Of a stretch of 64,000 bases of DNA, positions 34,912 to 47,700 are shown in pieces; the first letter of the stretch is position 1; every line of letters starts with the position of its first letter. Origin of the DNA: Mesostigma viride (lineage: Eukaryota; Streptophyta; Mesostigmatophyceae; Mesostigmatales; Mesostigmataceae). The stretch lies in assembly GCA_009746045.1 (NCBI GenBank), contig RPFO01002176.1, forward strand, positions 438,501 to 502,500, read 5' to 3'. The notes below the pieces were generated by a model. It did not search any database and was not told where the DNA came from. It worked only from the letters and a program-made list of their open reading frames with translations. The position numbers were made by a program, and so were the translations under genes.

Positions 34912-37212
34912 ATGCTGGTGGAACGCCTGCGACTGCTGGTGGAGCGCCTGCGACTGCTGGTTGAACGCCTGCGACTGTTGGTTGAACGCCTGCGACTGTT
35001 GGTTGAACGCCTGCGACTGCTGGTGGAACGCCTGCGACTGCTGGTTGAACGCCTGCGACTGCTGATGGAACGCCTGCGACTGCTGATGGAACGCCTGCGA
35101 CTGTTGGTTGAGCGCCTGCGACTGCTGGTTGAACGCCTGCGACTGGTGGTTGAACGCCTGCGACTGCCGGTTGAACGCCTGCGACTGTTGGTTGAACGCC
35201 TGCGACTGCTGGTTGAACGCCTGCGACTGCTGGTTGAACGCCTGCGACTGTTGGTTGAACGCCTGCGACTGCTGGTTGAACGCCTGCGACTGCCGGTTGA
35301 ACGCCTGCGACTGTTGGTTGAACGCCTGCGACTGCTGGTGGAGCGCCTGCGGCTGTTGGTTGAACGCCTGCGACTGCTGGTTGAACGCCTGCGACTGTTG
35401 GTTGAACGCCTGCGGCTGTTGGTTGAACGCCTGCGACTGCCGGTTGAACGCCTGCGACTGTTGGTTGAACGCCTGCGACTGCTGGTTGAACGCCTGCGAC
35501 TGCTGGTTGAACGCCTGCGACTGTTGGTTGAACGCCTGCGACTGCTGGTTGAACGCCTGCGAGTGCTGGTTGAACGCCTGCGACTGTTGGTTGAACGCCT
35601 GCGACTGCTGGTTGAATGCCTGCGACTGCTGGTTGAACGCCTGCGACTGTTGGTTGAACGCCTGCGACTGCTGGTTGAACGCCTGCGACTGTTGGTGGAA
35701 CGCCTGCGACTGTTGGTTGAATGCCTGCGACTGCTGGTTGAACGCCTGCGACTGCTGGTTGAACGCCTGCGACTGCTGGTTGAACGCCTGCGACTGCTGA
35801 TGGAACGCCTGCGACTGTTGGTTGAACGCCTGCGACTGCTGGTTGAACGCCTGCGACTGTTGGTTGAACGCCTGCGACTGCTGGTTGAATGCCTGCGACT
35901 GCTGATGGAACGCCTGCGACTGTTGGTTGAACGCCTGCGACTGCTGGTTGAACGCCTGCGACTGTTGGTTGAACGCCTGCGACTGCTGGTTGAATGCCTG
36001 CGACTGCTGGTTGAACGCCTGCGACTGTTGGTTGAACGCCTGCGACTGCCGGTTGAACGCCTGCGACTGCTGGTTGAACGCCTGCGACTGTTGGTTGAAC
36101 GCCTGCGACTGCTGGTTGAATGCCTGCGACTGCTGGTTGAACGCCTGCGACTGCTGGTTGAACGCCTGCGACTGTTGGTTGAACGCCTGCGACTGTTGGT
36201 TGAACGCCTGCGACTGCTGGTTGAACGCCTGCGACTGTTGGTTGAACGCCTGCGACTGTTGGTTGAACGCCTGCGACTGCTGGTTGAACGCCTGCGACTG
36301 CTGGTGGAACGCCTGCGACTGTTGGTTGAACGCCTGCGACTGCTGGTTGAACGCCTGCGACTGCTGGTTGAACGCCTGCGACTGTTGGTTGAACGCCTGC
36401 GACTGTTGATGGAACGCCTGCGACTGCTGGTTGAACGCCTGCGACTGCTGGTTGAACGCCTGCGACTGCTGGTTGAACGCCTGCGACTGCTGGTTGAACG
36501 CCTGCGACTGTTGGTGGAACGCCTGCGACTGCTGGTTGAACGCCTGCGACTGTTGGTTGAACGCCTGCGACTGTTGGTTGAATGCCTGCGACTGCTGGTG
36601 GAACGCCTGCGACTGCCGGTTGAACGCCTGCGACTGCTGGTTGAACGCCTGCGACTGCTGGTTGAACGCCTGCGACTGCTGGTTGAACGCCTGCGACTGT
36701 TGGTTGAACGCCTGCGACTGCTGGTTGAACGCCTGCGACTGCTGGTTGAGCGCCTGCGACTGTTGGTTGAACGCCTGCCACTGCTGGTGGAACGCCTGCG
36801 ACTGCTGGTTGAACGCCTGCGACTGCTGGTTGAACGCCTGCGACTGCTGGTTGAACGCCTGCGACTGCTGGTTGAACGCCTGCGACTGCTGGTTGAACGC
36901 CTGCGACTGCTGGTTGAACGCCTGCGACTGCTGGTTGAATGCCTGCGACTGCTGGTTGAACGCCTGCGACTGCTGGTTGAACGCCTGCGACTGTTGGTTG
37001 AACGCCTGCGACTGCTGGTTGAACGCCTGCGACTGTTGGTTGAACGCCTGCGACTGTTGGTTGAACGCCTGCGACTGCTGATGGAACGCCTGCGACTGTT
37101 GATGGAACGCCTGCGACTGTTGGTGGAACGCCTGCGACTGCTGGTTGAACGCCTGCGACTGCTGGTTGAACGCCTGCGACTGTTGGTTGAATGCCTGCGA
37201 CTGTTGTTTTAG
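34912..37212. repeat. 21-bp minisatellite, about 109 copies
   Basis: The unit is TTGAACGCCTGCGACTGCTGG, written here in two parts as TTGAACGCCTG and CGACTGCTGG. Because 21 is a multiple of three and only one frame contains stops, five of six frames stay open through the array: ERLRLLV and LNACDCW on the plus strand, QSQAFNQ, VAGVQPA and a Ser/Arg frame on the minus. The longest is an 876-codon minus frame (34786-37416) with unique sequence at both ends. The commonest variants (CTG/TTG, AAC/AAT-type) are silent in the QSQAFNQ frame. A protein is possible but unproven. Confidence 0.95.
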
Positions 37213-40134
37213 GTTTTCTTCTGGTCCCTGGGAGCACTTGGGAGTGCCATCAGGAGGGCCTGCTTGCGAGGGCCTGCGCGTGCATGTGAACACGTGCGCC
37301 CGCTTGCTAGTGACGGATGCGTGCATGAGAGACAATGGCACGCATTCCTGTTGTGTTAGACGCGGGGGGGGGGGGGAAAGAGGTGCCCATTGCCTTTGCA
37401 AGGCAACGGCAAACATGGATGAGTTTGCGCGGAGGCAGCACGCACGTGCGCCATAGGCTGCGTGGGCGATGCGTTGTCATGGTCTGGGGGCATGCACGGC
37501 CCGGGTGCTGCCATCGTCTGTGCGCGCCAGGGACCGCTGTCGCGCCCACGCCCTAAGACCGCTGCTGCAAGACCGCTGTCGTGCCCACGCCTCATCCAGG
37601 TGCCGTACGACCGCTGCGGGACGGATCATCTCCGACGTTATAGTTTATTAACAATGTTGTTCCAGCGCGGCCGCTTGTGCGCGCCAGGATGCGCGGTCTT
37701 AGCAGGCACCAAATTGCCATGTGAGGCGCCATCAACACGCGCCACGTTGCCATGTGAGGCGCCATGAACGCGTGCTGCGTTGCCATGTGAGGCGCCGCGT
37801 TGCCAGGGTCCTAGGGGGCACCACACAGTCATGCCATGTGCGTGGTTCAGCACGTGTGTGCAAGCGTTGGTGTGCGCGTTCGCGCATGGTGTGCGCCCAC
37901 GTGGCGTGCCAGGGACGGTTTGAGGGCACACCGATCAAATAGTGCGCATCAAAGAGAGCGCAACAAATAACGGCATCGAATAGAGGCACCCACCTGCGAG
38001 TCTCCACGCGGTGGTGTTTGCGCGTCGCAGCGCTTGTCTTGTCAAGAGCTCTCTCGCAGGGCCACCGGCTTGCATTTTGCGCGGTGCGCTCGCTGGGCAC
38101 GACTTGGCAGCAGTGCGACATGGAAGCGTACTAGGTTTAGTGCACCGTGAGCGTGCCCAGAACCGGGGGGGGGGGGGGCGGGCGGGAGTTAGGGAGGAGA
38201 CCGATGACTTTTATGACATGTCAGGAACCTCGGGGAGCCTGTACTGGGCTCCGCGGTTGCAGGGCAGAAGGGCGGCCTGGCACTCAAGGGCTGCCTTGTG
38301 TAATCAAAGACAAGGTCGTGTCCCGGGTGGAGGGCCGTAGCAGCACGTCCATCATCGCTCTTCCAAGCATGCGCGCTCGGCACGTATGAGAAGTGTCGAC
38401 GCTGCTGCGTCACAAGGCAGCCACGGGAGCACGCATCGTGTGACGTTGGCGCACTGCGGAGCATGGGCGGCCGCGATGGCGGGGGCCGTTGTAGCGCCAG
38501 CAGCGACAATGGCAACGCTCAGCTGATGCCGGCCCACGCTGCCCTGTTCCCCGCGAGGAGCTGCTCCAGCGCTGGCGAGGACCTTCCACGCTGGCGCGCC
38601 AACGGTCATGTGGGCCGTACGTGGACTCTCGTGACGGATGACGGGAGACAGAGGACTTTTGCGACGCACGGCACCATGTGCCCATGGCGCAACGTGGCCT
38701 TCTGGGCCCCATTTTTCTTTTTTTTTTCCTTGTTGTTTTCTAATAGATAGTTTTTGTTTGATTCAGGGTTGACTTGGGCGAGATCGTCAGGGGACGGTCA
38801 GGGGACGGGTGCCCGCGGAACCCACCAAGCGTGCCGAGTGTTATCTGCTAGCAGCGTCGCTGCAGTGTGGCAGCCTATTTAGATCTGACAGCCTGCGTCT
38901 GACCTCGGAACGCGTGGACCCTCTTGACCGGCACCACCCTGCCCTTCCATCTGGGTAGGGAATCATGTGGTGTTTGTCGGGTGGCGTGGAGACCAACAAA
39001 GGGACGAGTAGAGGCTGGCGCGTGTGTCTCGGCTTTCTGTGCTCTGGGGGGCTGGTTGCGCGTGGGCCGTGGAGCCAGCCATTGTTATTCAGACGCTCCT
39101 CAAGGGTTACCCCCGACGCTGACCCCACTTTGGCAAGAAGTATTTCGTCGATACCAGGATGAGATGCTTGGCAGGGATCACTGGTGACGGGCTGATTCAG
39201 AGCCCCCATGGGATGTGATCCGAGGCTTGTGGCGCTCTGTCATAAGTTCTGTGCCGTCATGTTTACCGCATTTGGCGGGGCAGTTAGCTGCTATTAACGC
39301 TGCCTGTTTGTCGCACGGGGGAGGGGGACCTTGGCAATCCGGTACTGGCAAATGGCGCCTTCATCGATGTCCATGTAGAGCCCCGTGCTTCGAGACAGCA
39401 ATAACCGCACTATTTTCCGTTTTGTCTTCGCTTGGCAAGCTTTGTTCGCTTGCTCGTGGAGTTCCTGCAGCGTTGTGGGCATATTACCTAGCGCAGCTTG
39501 CTCACTTTGCTTTTTTCTCCTCTTTCATCATGGCTACGCTGTTGTCTAGTCAATGATTGTGTGGCTGTTAGTATTTTTGCAGTCTGTGTGTGTGTGTTTG
39601 TATGCGCCTCATCAGGAGATAGTATATTTGCACGGTTGCGCAGGTGTTCCCTGCAGCGCCACTTTTACTGGCCGCATGTGTGCACAATCATGAAAATAGT
39701 GGGAGCTTTTGGAACCTGGGAGCTGCTGACGGAACAGTATGTCAACGCTTTGGAATACTAAGTCGTTTTAGACTTGACAATAGGCTACCCATCTTTGTGT
39801 TGGTGGAAAACAAGGTGAAGCTCATCGTGGACTTCTGTGTGTGCTGTGGTTTATCCTTGTGGCACACATCACTGTAGTAGTTGTTCACCTTGATGACAAA
39901 AGAATAAAAACATTATTGAACTACATTGTCTCCTTGATATGCTATGCCAAGCCCGCGCAGCCCGGGCGTTTTGTCCTCACGTGGCATGGCCCAGGCCGTG
40001 GTCGGGCCGCCCATCGTGGACTTTCAGTGATAGGCTAGCTAGGCACGGACATGTGCTACACTATAGACAGGACGGGCTCGATCATGCCCGGACAGCCTCC
40101 TTGTTTTTCTGTAATATGAGGGCAGATATCGCCG
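37213..40134. other. GC-rich spacer without a supported gene
   Basis: About 2.9 kb with only short, motif-free reading frames on both strands. It includes a ~33-bp repeat around CATGTGAGGCGCCAT (37718-37800), poly-G runs at 37365 and 38166, and T-rich stretches near 38715. From 38760 to 40134 the composition drops toward AT. The PstS-like gene ends at 34437, so this is intergenic. Confidence 0.5.
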
Positions 40135-40352
40135 TACCTCATCCATTCCATCCCCTTTTCCCCTCCCACTGAGGACTTATGCTCACGTGACGCAGTACGT
40201 CGCGTGTCTATTAATTAATTTATTAATCGCTGTACCTGTTTATTATTGATTAACTAATTAATAAATTAATTAATAGACAGACACGTGACTGCGTCACGTG
40301 AGCGTAAGTCCTCAGTGGGAGGGGAACATGGGATGGAATGGATGGTGTAAGC
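40135..40352. mobile_element. Foldback/MITE element, ~100-bp inverted arms
   Basis: The left arm (CATCCATTCCATCCCC...CCCACTGAGGACTTATGCTC, ACGTGACGCAGT, TATTAATTAATTTATTAAT) is matched in reverse by the right arm (ATTAATAAATTAATTAATAG, ACTGCGTCACGTGAGCGTAA, GTCCTCAGTGGGAGGGG, GGATGGAATGGATG). The centre is a short AT-rich loop near 40240. Related single arms are at 15700, 55375 and 58440. Confidence 0.85.
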
Positions 40353-40958
40353 TATCTAGGTCCTAGTTACAGACTGTTTATTATTGTAGAACCTGAGACA
40401 GCATGGTGGTGCCGGTGCCCTGGTTCACCTAGAGCAAAGTAGCTTACATTCCCACCCTTGCATGAAGTAGCCTAGGATGTATTAAAAGCCATATGCCCCT
40501 TCTCAGGGATATGTGCTACATTGACTCCCAACGGAGTGATGTTCCTAATTAATTAATTAATTAATTATTACTGTAGAGGATTATATTATGCGCCAGGCAC
40601 GTCCCCGCTTTGCTAGCATTGCAGTCCGTGCCCATGGCCTAGTGATCACGAACGAGCTTGGGGAAGGGGGGCCGACCAACGTACAGGCAGAATTTACTAG
40701 CTGACCTCATTTATGCCGACAAAGGCAATCCATCCATCCATGATGTCCCTGGACAAGTTGCCCGCGAAAATATGCCGAGCTATTAATTCATTCATCCACC
40801 TGCCAAGCTACGAGCCACGAGGTAGCCATGGCTGACGGCGGAGCTCATAACTTTCACGTTTGAGCACCGAATTTAGCCGTGAATATCACAATCGATGCGT
40901 CTTTCTACGACGCACATGCTGATCGATATAATTTTCCGAAGCTAATACGCAATATACG
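40353..40958. other. Spacer with a truncated LINE tail
   Basis: No gene. At 40495-40567 GGGATATGTGCTACATTGAC, TCCCAACGGAG and (TTAA)n repeat the LINE 3' terminus seen at 228-330, so a heavily 5'-truncated LINE insertion is likely. The rest is unrecognised. Confidence 0.5.
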
Positions 40959-42000
40959 ATGAGCAAACGCCTCTCGACGCAACGCAGCCTGGCGGCTGCG
41001 CTTGGCAATGAAAATACGCCTGCAGCTTCGGCTGCAGCTTCGCCCACCGGCCCAGATGGCAACGGTGACACTAGTCGTGCACTGGTGCTCGCCCAGCCCC
41101 CCGGGCTTGCCTCGCCATCTGAATCGCCTGAACCTCAGCGCAGCCGCTCTGCTGAGCCGCACTGGGACGCGATCGCCTTTGACATCAACGAACCAGGCTA
41201 CTGGACTCGCCGCCCAGCGCTCTTCATGGAAGACGTGTTTTTCGGCACGCACGCCTCGCTTCTAGCCCTGTGCTTGCACCTCATGCACGTCCCACAACCG
41301 CGGCCGCTGGCCTGGTGATGGCCAGCCTGCCGGACCCGCCGAGGCTCTTCCAATCGTTCACCGCATGAATCGCCCCAAGCTCCAACGCTTCGCCCTCTGC
41401 TCCCTCCTTGGACGCTCCGAAGCCGCGATCTGGGCTTCCCCACAGCCCCCCCCAACCTTCCCCACCGAAGCCACCATCCGCACCCTCCTTAAGGAAGCTT
41501 GAGGATTACATCCCCATCTAGTGCTTAACGGTTGGGGGATGATGCAGACGATATTTGTTTAAACTTTTGTGTAATTATTTTTCTAATGAGATTAGCATAG
41601 TACTCCGTGGCATGCCTTTGCGCATGACACGCAAGTACTTACTTACTTACTTAAGGAAGCTTTCGAGCAACACGTGACCCCCCTTGCCACAGATGCACAT
41701 GGCGGCAATGGGAGCCACGCTGGCTGCTGAGCTTCCCACCATCCCCACCGCCACCGCCACCCTCCTCACCTCCACTGACCCCCCCCCGGCCCCCCCCTCC
41801 GCCTCCACCGACTCCATCACCGCCCAGCTCCGCGACATCGACCAGCGCCTCAAGGATAATGCAATCGCTATCGAGGTCCTGCAGAACACCGCAGGCCTCA
41901 CCGCCCAGGCGGTGAAGGACATTGCCGCCAAGCCAGCCCCTGCTGGCCTGGCTGGCCGGCGATGCTCCTCCCATCACGACCTGGGCGGACATGCTTAACC
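40959..42000 (+). pseudogene. LINE ORF1-like gene, 5' part, interrupted
   Basis: Frames read MSKRLSTQRSLAAALGNEN, then PALFMEDVFFGTHASLLALCL, then a shifted MNRPKLQRFALCSLLG...IRTLLKEA frame to 41500. After the 150-bp insert at 41501-41650 it resumes at FEQHVTPLATDAHM and a coiled-coil stretch, TAQLRDIDQRLKDNAIAIEV, and ends with TTWADMLN at 41998. The last motif equals SWADLLK in the intact ORF1-like protein at 54152-55036. The continuation is found 10 kb away at 52160, beyond the DIRS-like element. Confidence 0.7.
41501..41650 (-). mobile_element. 150-bp SINE- or LINE-tail insertion with 12-bp TSD
   Basis: Flanked by direct repeats TTAAGGAAGCTT at 41489-41500 and 41651-41662, a classic target-site duplication, and ending in an ACTTACTTACTTAC tail. 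Part of it (GGGGGATGATGCAGACGATA to TGTAATTATTTTT) is the reverse complement of 58329-58384. It interrupts the ORF1-like frame between LLKEA and FEQHV. Confidence 0.85.
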
Positions 42001-42639
42001 CTTAAATGGTACTGACTGATATCAGTTATAGCGGGCAGTACCAACTGTCCGCTACAAATAGCGGGCAGTTGGTTGGGAGCATAGCGTGAATGCCAGTAGG
42101 TATTTCCGTGATATTTTTAGCCATGCAGGCGTCTTCAGCTAGATGTGTACTACTACGTCCCGTACCTAAACATCACTACATTCTGACAAGTACACAGGGT
42201 CTAATTATTGACCAAAGTACGGGGGGTACCCTTTTCAATGGGACGAAAACGTGAATGTAAAATATTGACATTCGTGCAGATTTGCCGCCATGGCGGTGCA
42301 GAAAACTGACTGGCGCAGGAGCGTCGATGCATGGATTCATTCCAAAATTTGTAGTTGGTGAGCTATGCTCATTTTATCTATGACTAACCTGCTGAGCGGA
42401 GAATGCAACGCCGTATAGCACCAAAAGAAAAAATATTTTTAGAAATTAGAAAAAAATATTTTTTGTGCTGGCACCCGTACCCCAGCCACCCAGGTAGGGG
42501 TTGGCTGGACAGGTGGTTGCTATAAAGGGTGGGCTTCCATTCTATAGGGAAGCAGGTTGTTTCTTTTGCCTGAGAACCTCACGTGACCACATCACAAAAA
42601 ACAAAACGCAATATAACACATCAAGCATTATAACCCACC

Positions 42640-43781
42640 ATGACCTCAGTGTCAGCCCCAGAGCGAAATTTCATAGCAAAGCTCAAGCAAGAAGCCAGGG
42701 AGGGATGCACCCCAATTATTAAAGGAGGCCGCGACTGCGGTCCAGAAGATCCTAGGGGAGGGGCATTGGCTGGAGCGGATCCAGAAGCTCAATCCGGGGC
42801 GTGCCAAGAACGTCATGGACGTGTTGGAGAAAAGGGGGTTTGTCAGCGACTGGGATGGGGAGGAGAACCTGGCCGATGTGCTAGCAGCGCAACTGGGGGA
42901 GGCTATTGCAGAGCCGGATCCACCAGTGTCAGCAGGTGGGGTGGGAGCTGGGGGTGTTCCCCCTTCGGCAGGTGGAAGCGGAGGGGCGGGGCATGGTGGA
43001 CCGGGCGCTGGCGAGGAGGATGGCGCCCCTGGGGCGATCGACCAGGATGTGGCGGACCTAGACCCGGGAACATAGGTCGGCTGCTGGGGACCGAGACGGG
43101 CTATGCAACGCCAGCTAGCGGGAGGGCTTCCATCCCGGCCGGGCAACGCCCGCACTGGCGGATGATATTGGCGACCTGATATCGGCCATGTCGAAGCTGC
43201 TGGACCAGGCAAAGACTCCAGCAACTGCAAGCCCCGAGCCGCAGCGGCGACTGCTGGCCGGGCAGGCTGGCGCGCACGAAGGGGGTGGCGCTGAGCGGGC
43301 ATGCAGTGCCGGTCCTGGTGAGCAACATGCTGGAGGCGGTGCTGCCGGGGATGCTGGACTACGCGGAGAGCGTGGGGGGGAAGTCAATCCGTGCATCGTT
43401 AATGCTGACGATGCACGGCAGCTCAGCCAGCGGGGAGAGGCGGATGCTGCTCCTGCAGACGGCAGTCCTGAATTCTGGACACGATGGTGACAGAATTTGG
43501 CTACTGGGCCACGCCACGCTCCGAAGTAATTCTGGAGCTGGCAGCAGCCGAGTACCTGGCAAAGCTGATGATTCACGGCATGCCAGCTAGTGGATGTGGG
43601 GTCGACGGGGTGGAAGGGGACTCCGTCGGCAATGCTGCCATTCCAGGAGGGTGGAGCAATGCTGGCGTCTCCGGCGGCCGTGCGGGCGGCGATGAGCATG
43701 GGGAAGCTGCAGCACAAGCTGGAGCAGGGTCCCGGCAAGAAGGGGCAGGGCGGCCCGTCCAACAACAACAAGTGAGGGAGC
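42640..43781 (+). pseudogene. Gag-like region of the DIRS-like element
   Basis: Several frames follow each other: LLKEAATAVQKILGEGHWLE...NVMDVLEKRGFVSDWDGEEN, then AVPVLVSNMLEAVLPGMLDY...SASGERRMLLLQ, then MVTEFGYWATPRSEVILELA, and last LQHKLEQGPGKKGQGGPSNN before a stop. The order, the position before the reverse transcriptase and the basic Gly-rich end fit a DIRS gag-like protein. At least three frameshifts make it nonfunctional. Confidence 0.5.
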
Positions 43782-44057
43782 GGTGCCTTCTTCCACTACC
43801 TCTTCCAGCACCCCTGCCACCTCGTGACTGGTGGCAGCAGGAGTACGCTCAGGCCGTAGGCGCGATAGGATGAGTCGGGCTTTTAATGCTCGCACGCTAG
43901 CCTGTCAGACGGTTAGGGCGTTTAACTGGATGGGGGGGGGGGGGCAGACCCGCCTGCTGTAGATTCAGCCCGTGTGCCCGGGCCTCTGTAGCAGGCGGCC
44001 CTAGATGGGATCGATGATGCTTGCAGGTCCTTTGTCCGCCGGAACGGTGGTTCCGTA

Positions 44058-44740
44058 GTGGCAATGGCAGGATCTGTAGTGGATGGGGGTGAATATGCTG
44101 AAGGAGCCCCTTACGAACCGTTAGTGGCCGCACGCTTGGCCTTGCCTGGTCCGGGGGAAGGTGGCCAAGTGGATGTGCTGAACTTACTACCCCCTTCTTG
44201 GGGAGCAATTTTGAATGATGAGAGTAGGATGGTACGGACGCTGAGCCCAGCAGAGCGGATCTTGCAGAAGTCGATGCGGATCTGGCGCGGGGGTGTAGCA
44301 TGGAGGAGTTCGCGCGGGTTTGCACGGTGTGACAGTGTGGAGAGGGGGATTTTGGGTGGATTTTTTGAGGAGGAGCCGCCTATGGTGAACGGTACTTTTG
44401 GGGTCGGAAAGCCCGACGGCCGTATACGGCTGATTGTGGACAACCGGCGTGGCAACATGCCACTACCAGATCATATGCCCGCTTTTTTACCACACCTTGG
44501 CGTGATTTGCGATTTGCCCACGCGCGCGCTGGGGAGGATGTTTTTGGGGGCGTATCAGATTTGGATTCGTACTACAACAGACTCCGCCTGCCAGTTTGGA
44601 TGCGGCGGTACTGTGCGTGGATGCCGGTGTGGTCGGATCTGGTGGGCCTGAGTGGGGCTCGTCGGAAGGTGTGGCCATGGATGTTGTGCTGGCCAATGGG
44701 CAACAAGCTGGCCGGTGGCGCTCCCACGGTCCTAAATTAA
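44058..44740 (+). pseudogene. DIRS-type reverse transcriptase, 5' half
   Basis: FGVGKPDGRIRLIVDNRRGN is the K-x-DG-x-RLI-x-D-R motif typical of DIRS/Ngaro reverse transcriptases. A frameshift near 44520 leads to VSDLDSYYNRLRLPVWMRRY, with the motif A Asp, and then WPMGNKLAG, the LPMG-like motif B start. It stops where GGTCCTAAATT begins, at the edge of the 3.4-kb insertion. Confidence 0.75.
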
Positions 44741-47700
44741 GGACTTTGTCCTAAATCGTCCTAGTGGTCACTATAACCGAGGTACCGGGGGGGGGGGGTC
44801 ACTATATGGACCGTACCCCATGTGGACCGTACCCGGCATGATGTACCCGACCCGTGGTACCGGCACATGGTACCCGGATTCCGTACCCGGGTATACCGGG
44901 TATAATGGCGGGAAAGTAGGTACCTCGATCAAAAATATAACCGATTTTGGAGCGAAAAAGTGGGTGCGGGAATGAAGTGAGGTGGATATGGCGACCTGAC
45001 AATCGTGGCCGGCGTTTTCACGTGCGTTTATCATTTCGGGCGCCCAGTAGCAAAAACGAAAGGTTGTTAGTTATGGCTGTGTCCGGACTAGTTCGGAACA
45101 TAGTCCGGAAACAGGGCGATATATCGCCCTGTTTGACCCCCGGTGGCGCGGCGCTTAATTCCAGGAGCGCCGCGCCACCCGTGACGGATGTCAGTGGTCC
45201 GGTGGGTCTGGGAACACTCAAGGACGAAGGTGATGCATAGGTTTGGGGGTAATATTCGCCATAGCCTGGTAAATACAACGTGTATTGAGACAGTATCACG
45301 TGACTTTGGCGGGAAATTTTCACTCGCGCGCGCGCGTAACGAGATATGGCTGCTAGCGTGCCGTTATCAAGGAAATTTTGCGTCTCGCGGCTTGTAATGG
45401 TTCAGAATGTTGCTCAGAATGATGATGCGTGATTTTCGTAGGTCAGGGGTGGCCAGATGTATAGCATTGGTAAAATACAGGTAGGACATTACTGCTTTCT
45501 TGGTCGTCAGTACCAGATGAGTAATGGCATGCCATATTTCGATTTTCTTCTTATGGCCCGGCAGTCTGCGCCAGCCCGAGCACCCAGGTTTGGTACGGGA
45601 CATCCGCAGCAGCGTCCCTGTGAATTCGGATGCGTTTATAGGTCATCTTTGCACAGAACATCAACCTGGTAATCATGTCGGATGCATGCATTATGCGGCT
45701 ATGGCGGCCTATGCCTGGAAAGCATTAGCCAGTGTGAGATATGAGGGTCCCGGCCAGCAGAACCCGGAAAGGTCGTGATCAAGCCAGGTACGGCAACGTG
45801 TTTGCATGTCGTTTGCACGGGAATCTGTCGTTTATACATCCATTTTACACGAGTGTATCAGTGCCTCTTGCAGCAGGTTTCCATGCCTGCTGTATGAGTG
45901 CTATTAGCCCCAAATCTGCTCAGTTTGTGGTGTTTCTATGGAGGATGCCATTCCGTTAGTGCTGGTTTAGCACTTCTTTGTTTCCCAGCACTTTTGACAG
46001 TCCTATGTGGCTGTATACAATGCATAACTGTGTGGCATTTCATGGATGGCTGCTTACGCGCGCGTAACCCACACACGTAAGTGAGCGCATTATATAGGTC
46101 AGATGGGCTATCCGTGCGGTCTGACCCAAGGAAAGCATGGTGGCACTATCTATTGACATTGTCCAACCCCAGAATAATTTTTTAGAACCCTCCCTGCAGG
46201 GGTAAACTACTAAGGGGATTTCCCTTGCCTGAAAATGATCGTCTTTTGTCCAACTTTGGCAGTAAATATCTTGCAAAGCACTGAATGGACTCGGGATATT
46301 ATTGCATTTTCTGAAAGCCCTTGAAGTGTAGATACTCCTAGCACCTTGGTTGGGGGTATTTGGAGTTGTGGCCTATGAGTTATGATTTTTTCCATTTTCA
46401 GGGGTCTAAAAATGCCAAAAACCCATTCCCGGACTAGTTAGTTAAGGCTGTGAATATTTTCTGCACAAGTTTTTATGTGTAGCGCTGTAGCACAGCGGCA
46501 CAACACAAATGGGTCGCAGATCGCCTGCTCGCGGAGGGTCGATTTTGGCACAAACATGTTAGTGTATTAGCAATGGTGGAGCGAATCAAGCCAGGAAATT
46601 TTTGTGGACGATTTTGATTATAGTCTGGAGTTTAGAAACGGCGTATTTGACATGGGAGCGCCTGGGCCGTGATATTCTTGCCCGATTTCCATTGTCGACC
46701 ATGTTTTAGGGACGTTCAGGCTGGGCAGCGAGTGCACCTTATAGGTCTTCACTTTCGGTATTTCTTGGACCTAGAACGCAGCACAAGCGTGGTTTATATC
46801 ATTTTCGAACCGGTTGGCCAGCTTTGGTGCGCTCAGCTCTCGGAAAGCTGACCTCGCTGCGGATTTCAGGGACTTTTTTGCAACCACTGTCTGGAATGAG
46901 GCGACGTAAGTAGCAGGTACGTGCCGGGGTGTCCTAGATCATGAGTGTAACTGGCAACGCTGTCGTGGTGTTTTGAGTCAGCCAGCTATGCCTAAAAAGA
47001 GGGGACGCTCTCTGTGCACATAACTGTCACACCTAGTTGGTTTACGTCGTACAATTTTTTACGTCTCTACTGATCTTCGTCTTCCGCTGCAGCTAAATTA
47101 ACACACATGCGTAAGAGCAGTTTTACTCATGTGTTAGTTATAAACCATGGTCCTATGGCCTGCAGTCGTTCAGGGTGTTCTCAGACAGCCTATACAGTAT
47201 GGTTTACGTGTTACATGCACCCTGAATTCGCTCACAAAGCGTTGCATGTTAGCACAACGTTGTTTTGTAACTTGATTTGGCTGCATTCATGTGTTAGTTG
47301 CAATGCAAATGCATTGTTTTTTCATCGCTGGGTGGTGGCCAGCATGTCCGTGATGTCAAAGAAGGTTTGGCATATGCTTAGAGAAAGTTCCCCGTAAGGG
47401 GTGCATGGGCCATGTTCAAGCCGGGCAACCTCAGCAGCCATGCAACCGTATATTGCATTACCTGCACCATCTGTGACACCGTTAAGCACGCGTATATATA
47501 GAGGCAGCCACAGCAGGGTATGGCCTTGTTATACGCTGCCCCGCCATCCCAAGGCCTCGTAGGGTCCCCTAGCGCTTGTAACATGCTCAAGGGACCGTGT
47601 GGATAGCATGGTAATGCGTTGACACTAATTGGTCGTATTGGTCCTAAAACCCACATTTTGGCCGAATTCGCGCTTTGAGGTCTGGCAGGTGGCAGGGCCC

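Noticed and set aside
34912-37212. CRISPR-like array
   Set aside because: Units are contiguous 21-bp repeats with no unique spacers, in a eukaryotic genome.
38841-39209. 122-codon minus-strand frame in the spacer
   Set aside because: No recognisable motif, no splice-compatible neighbours, and composition like its surroundings.
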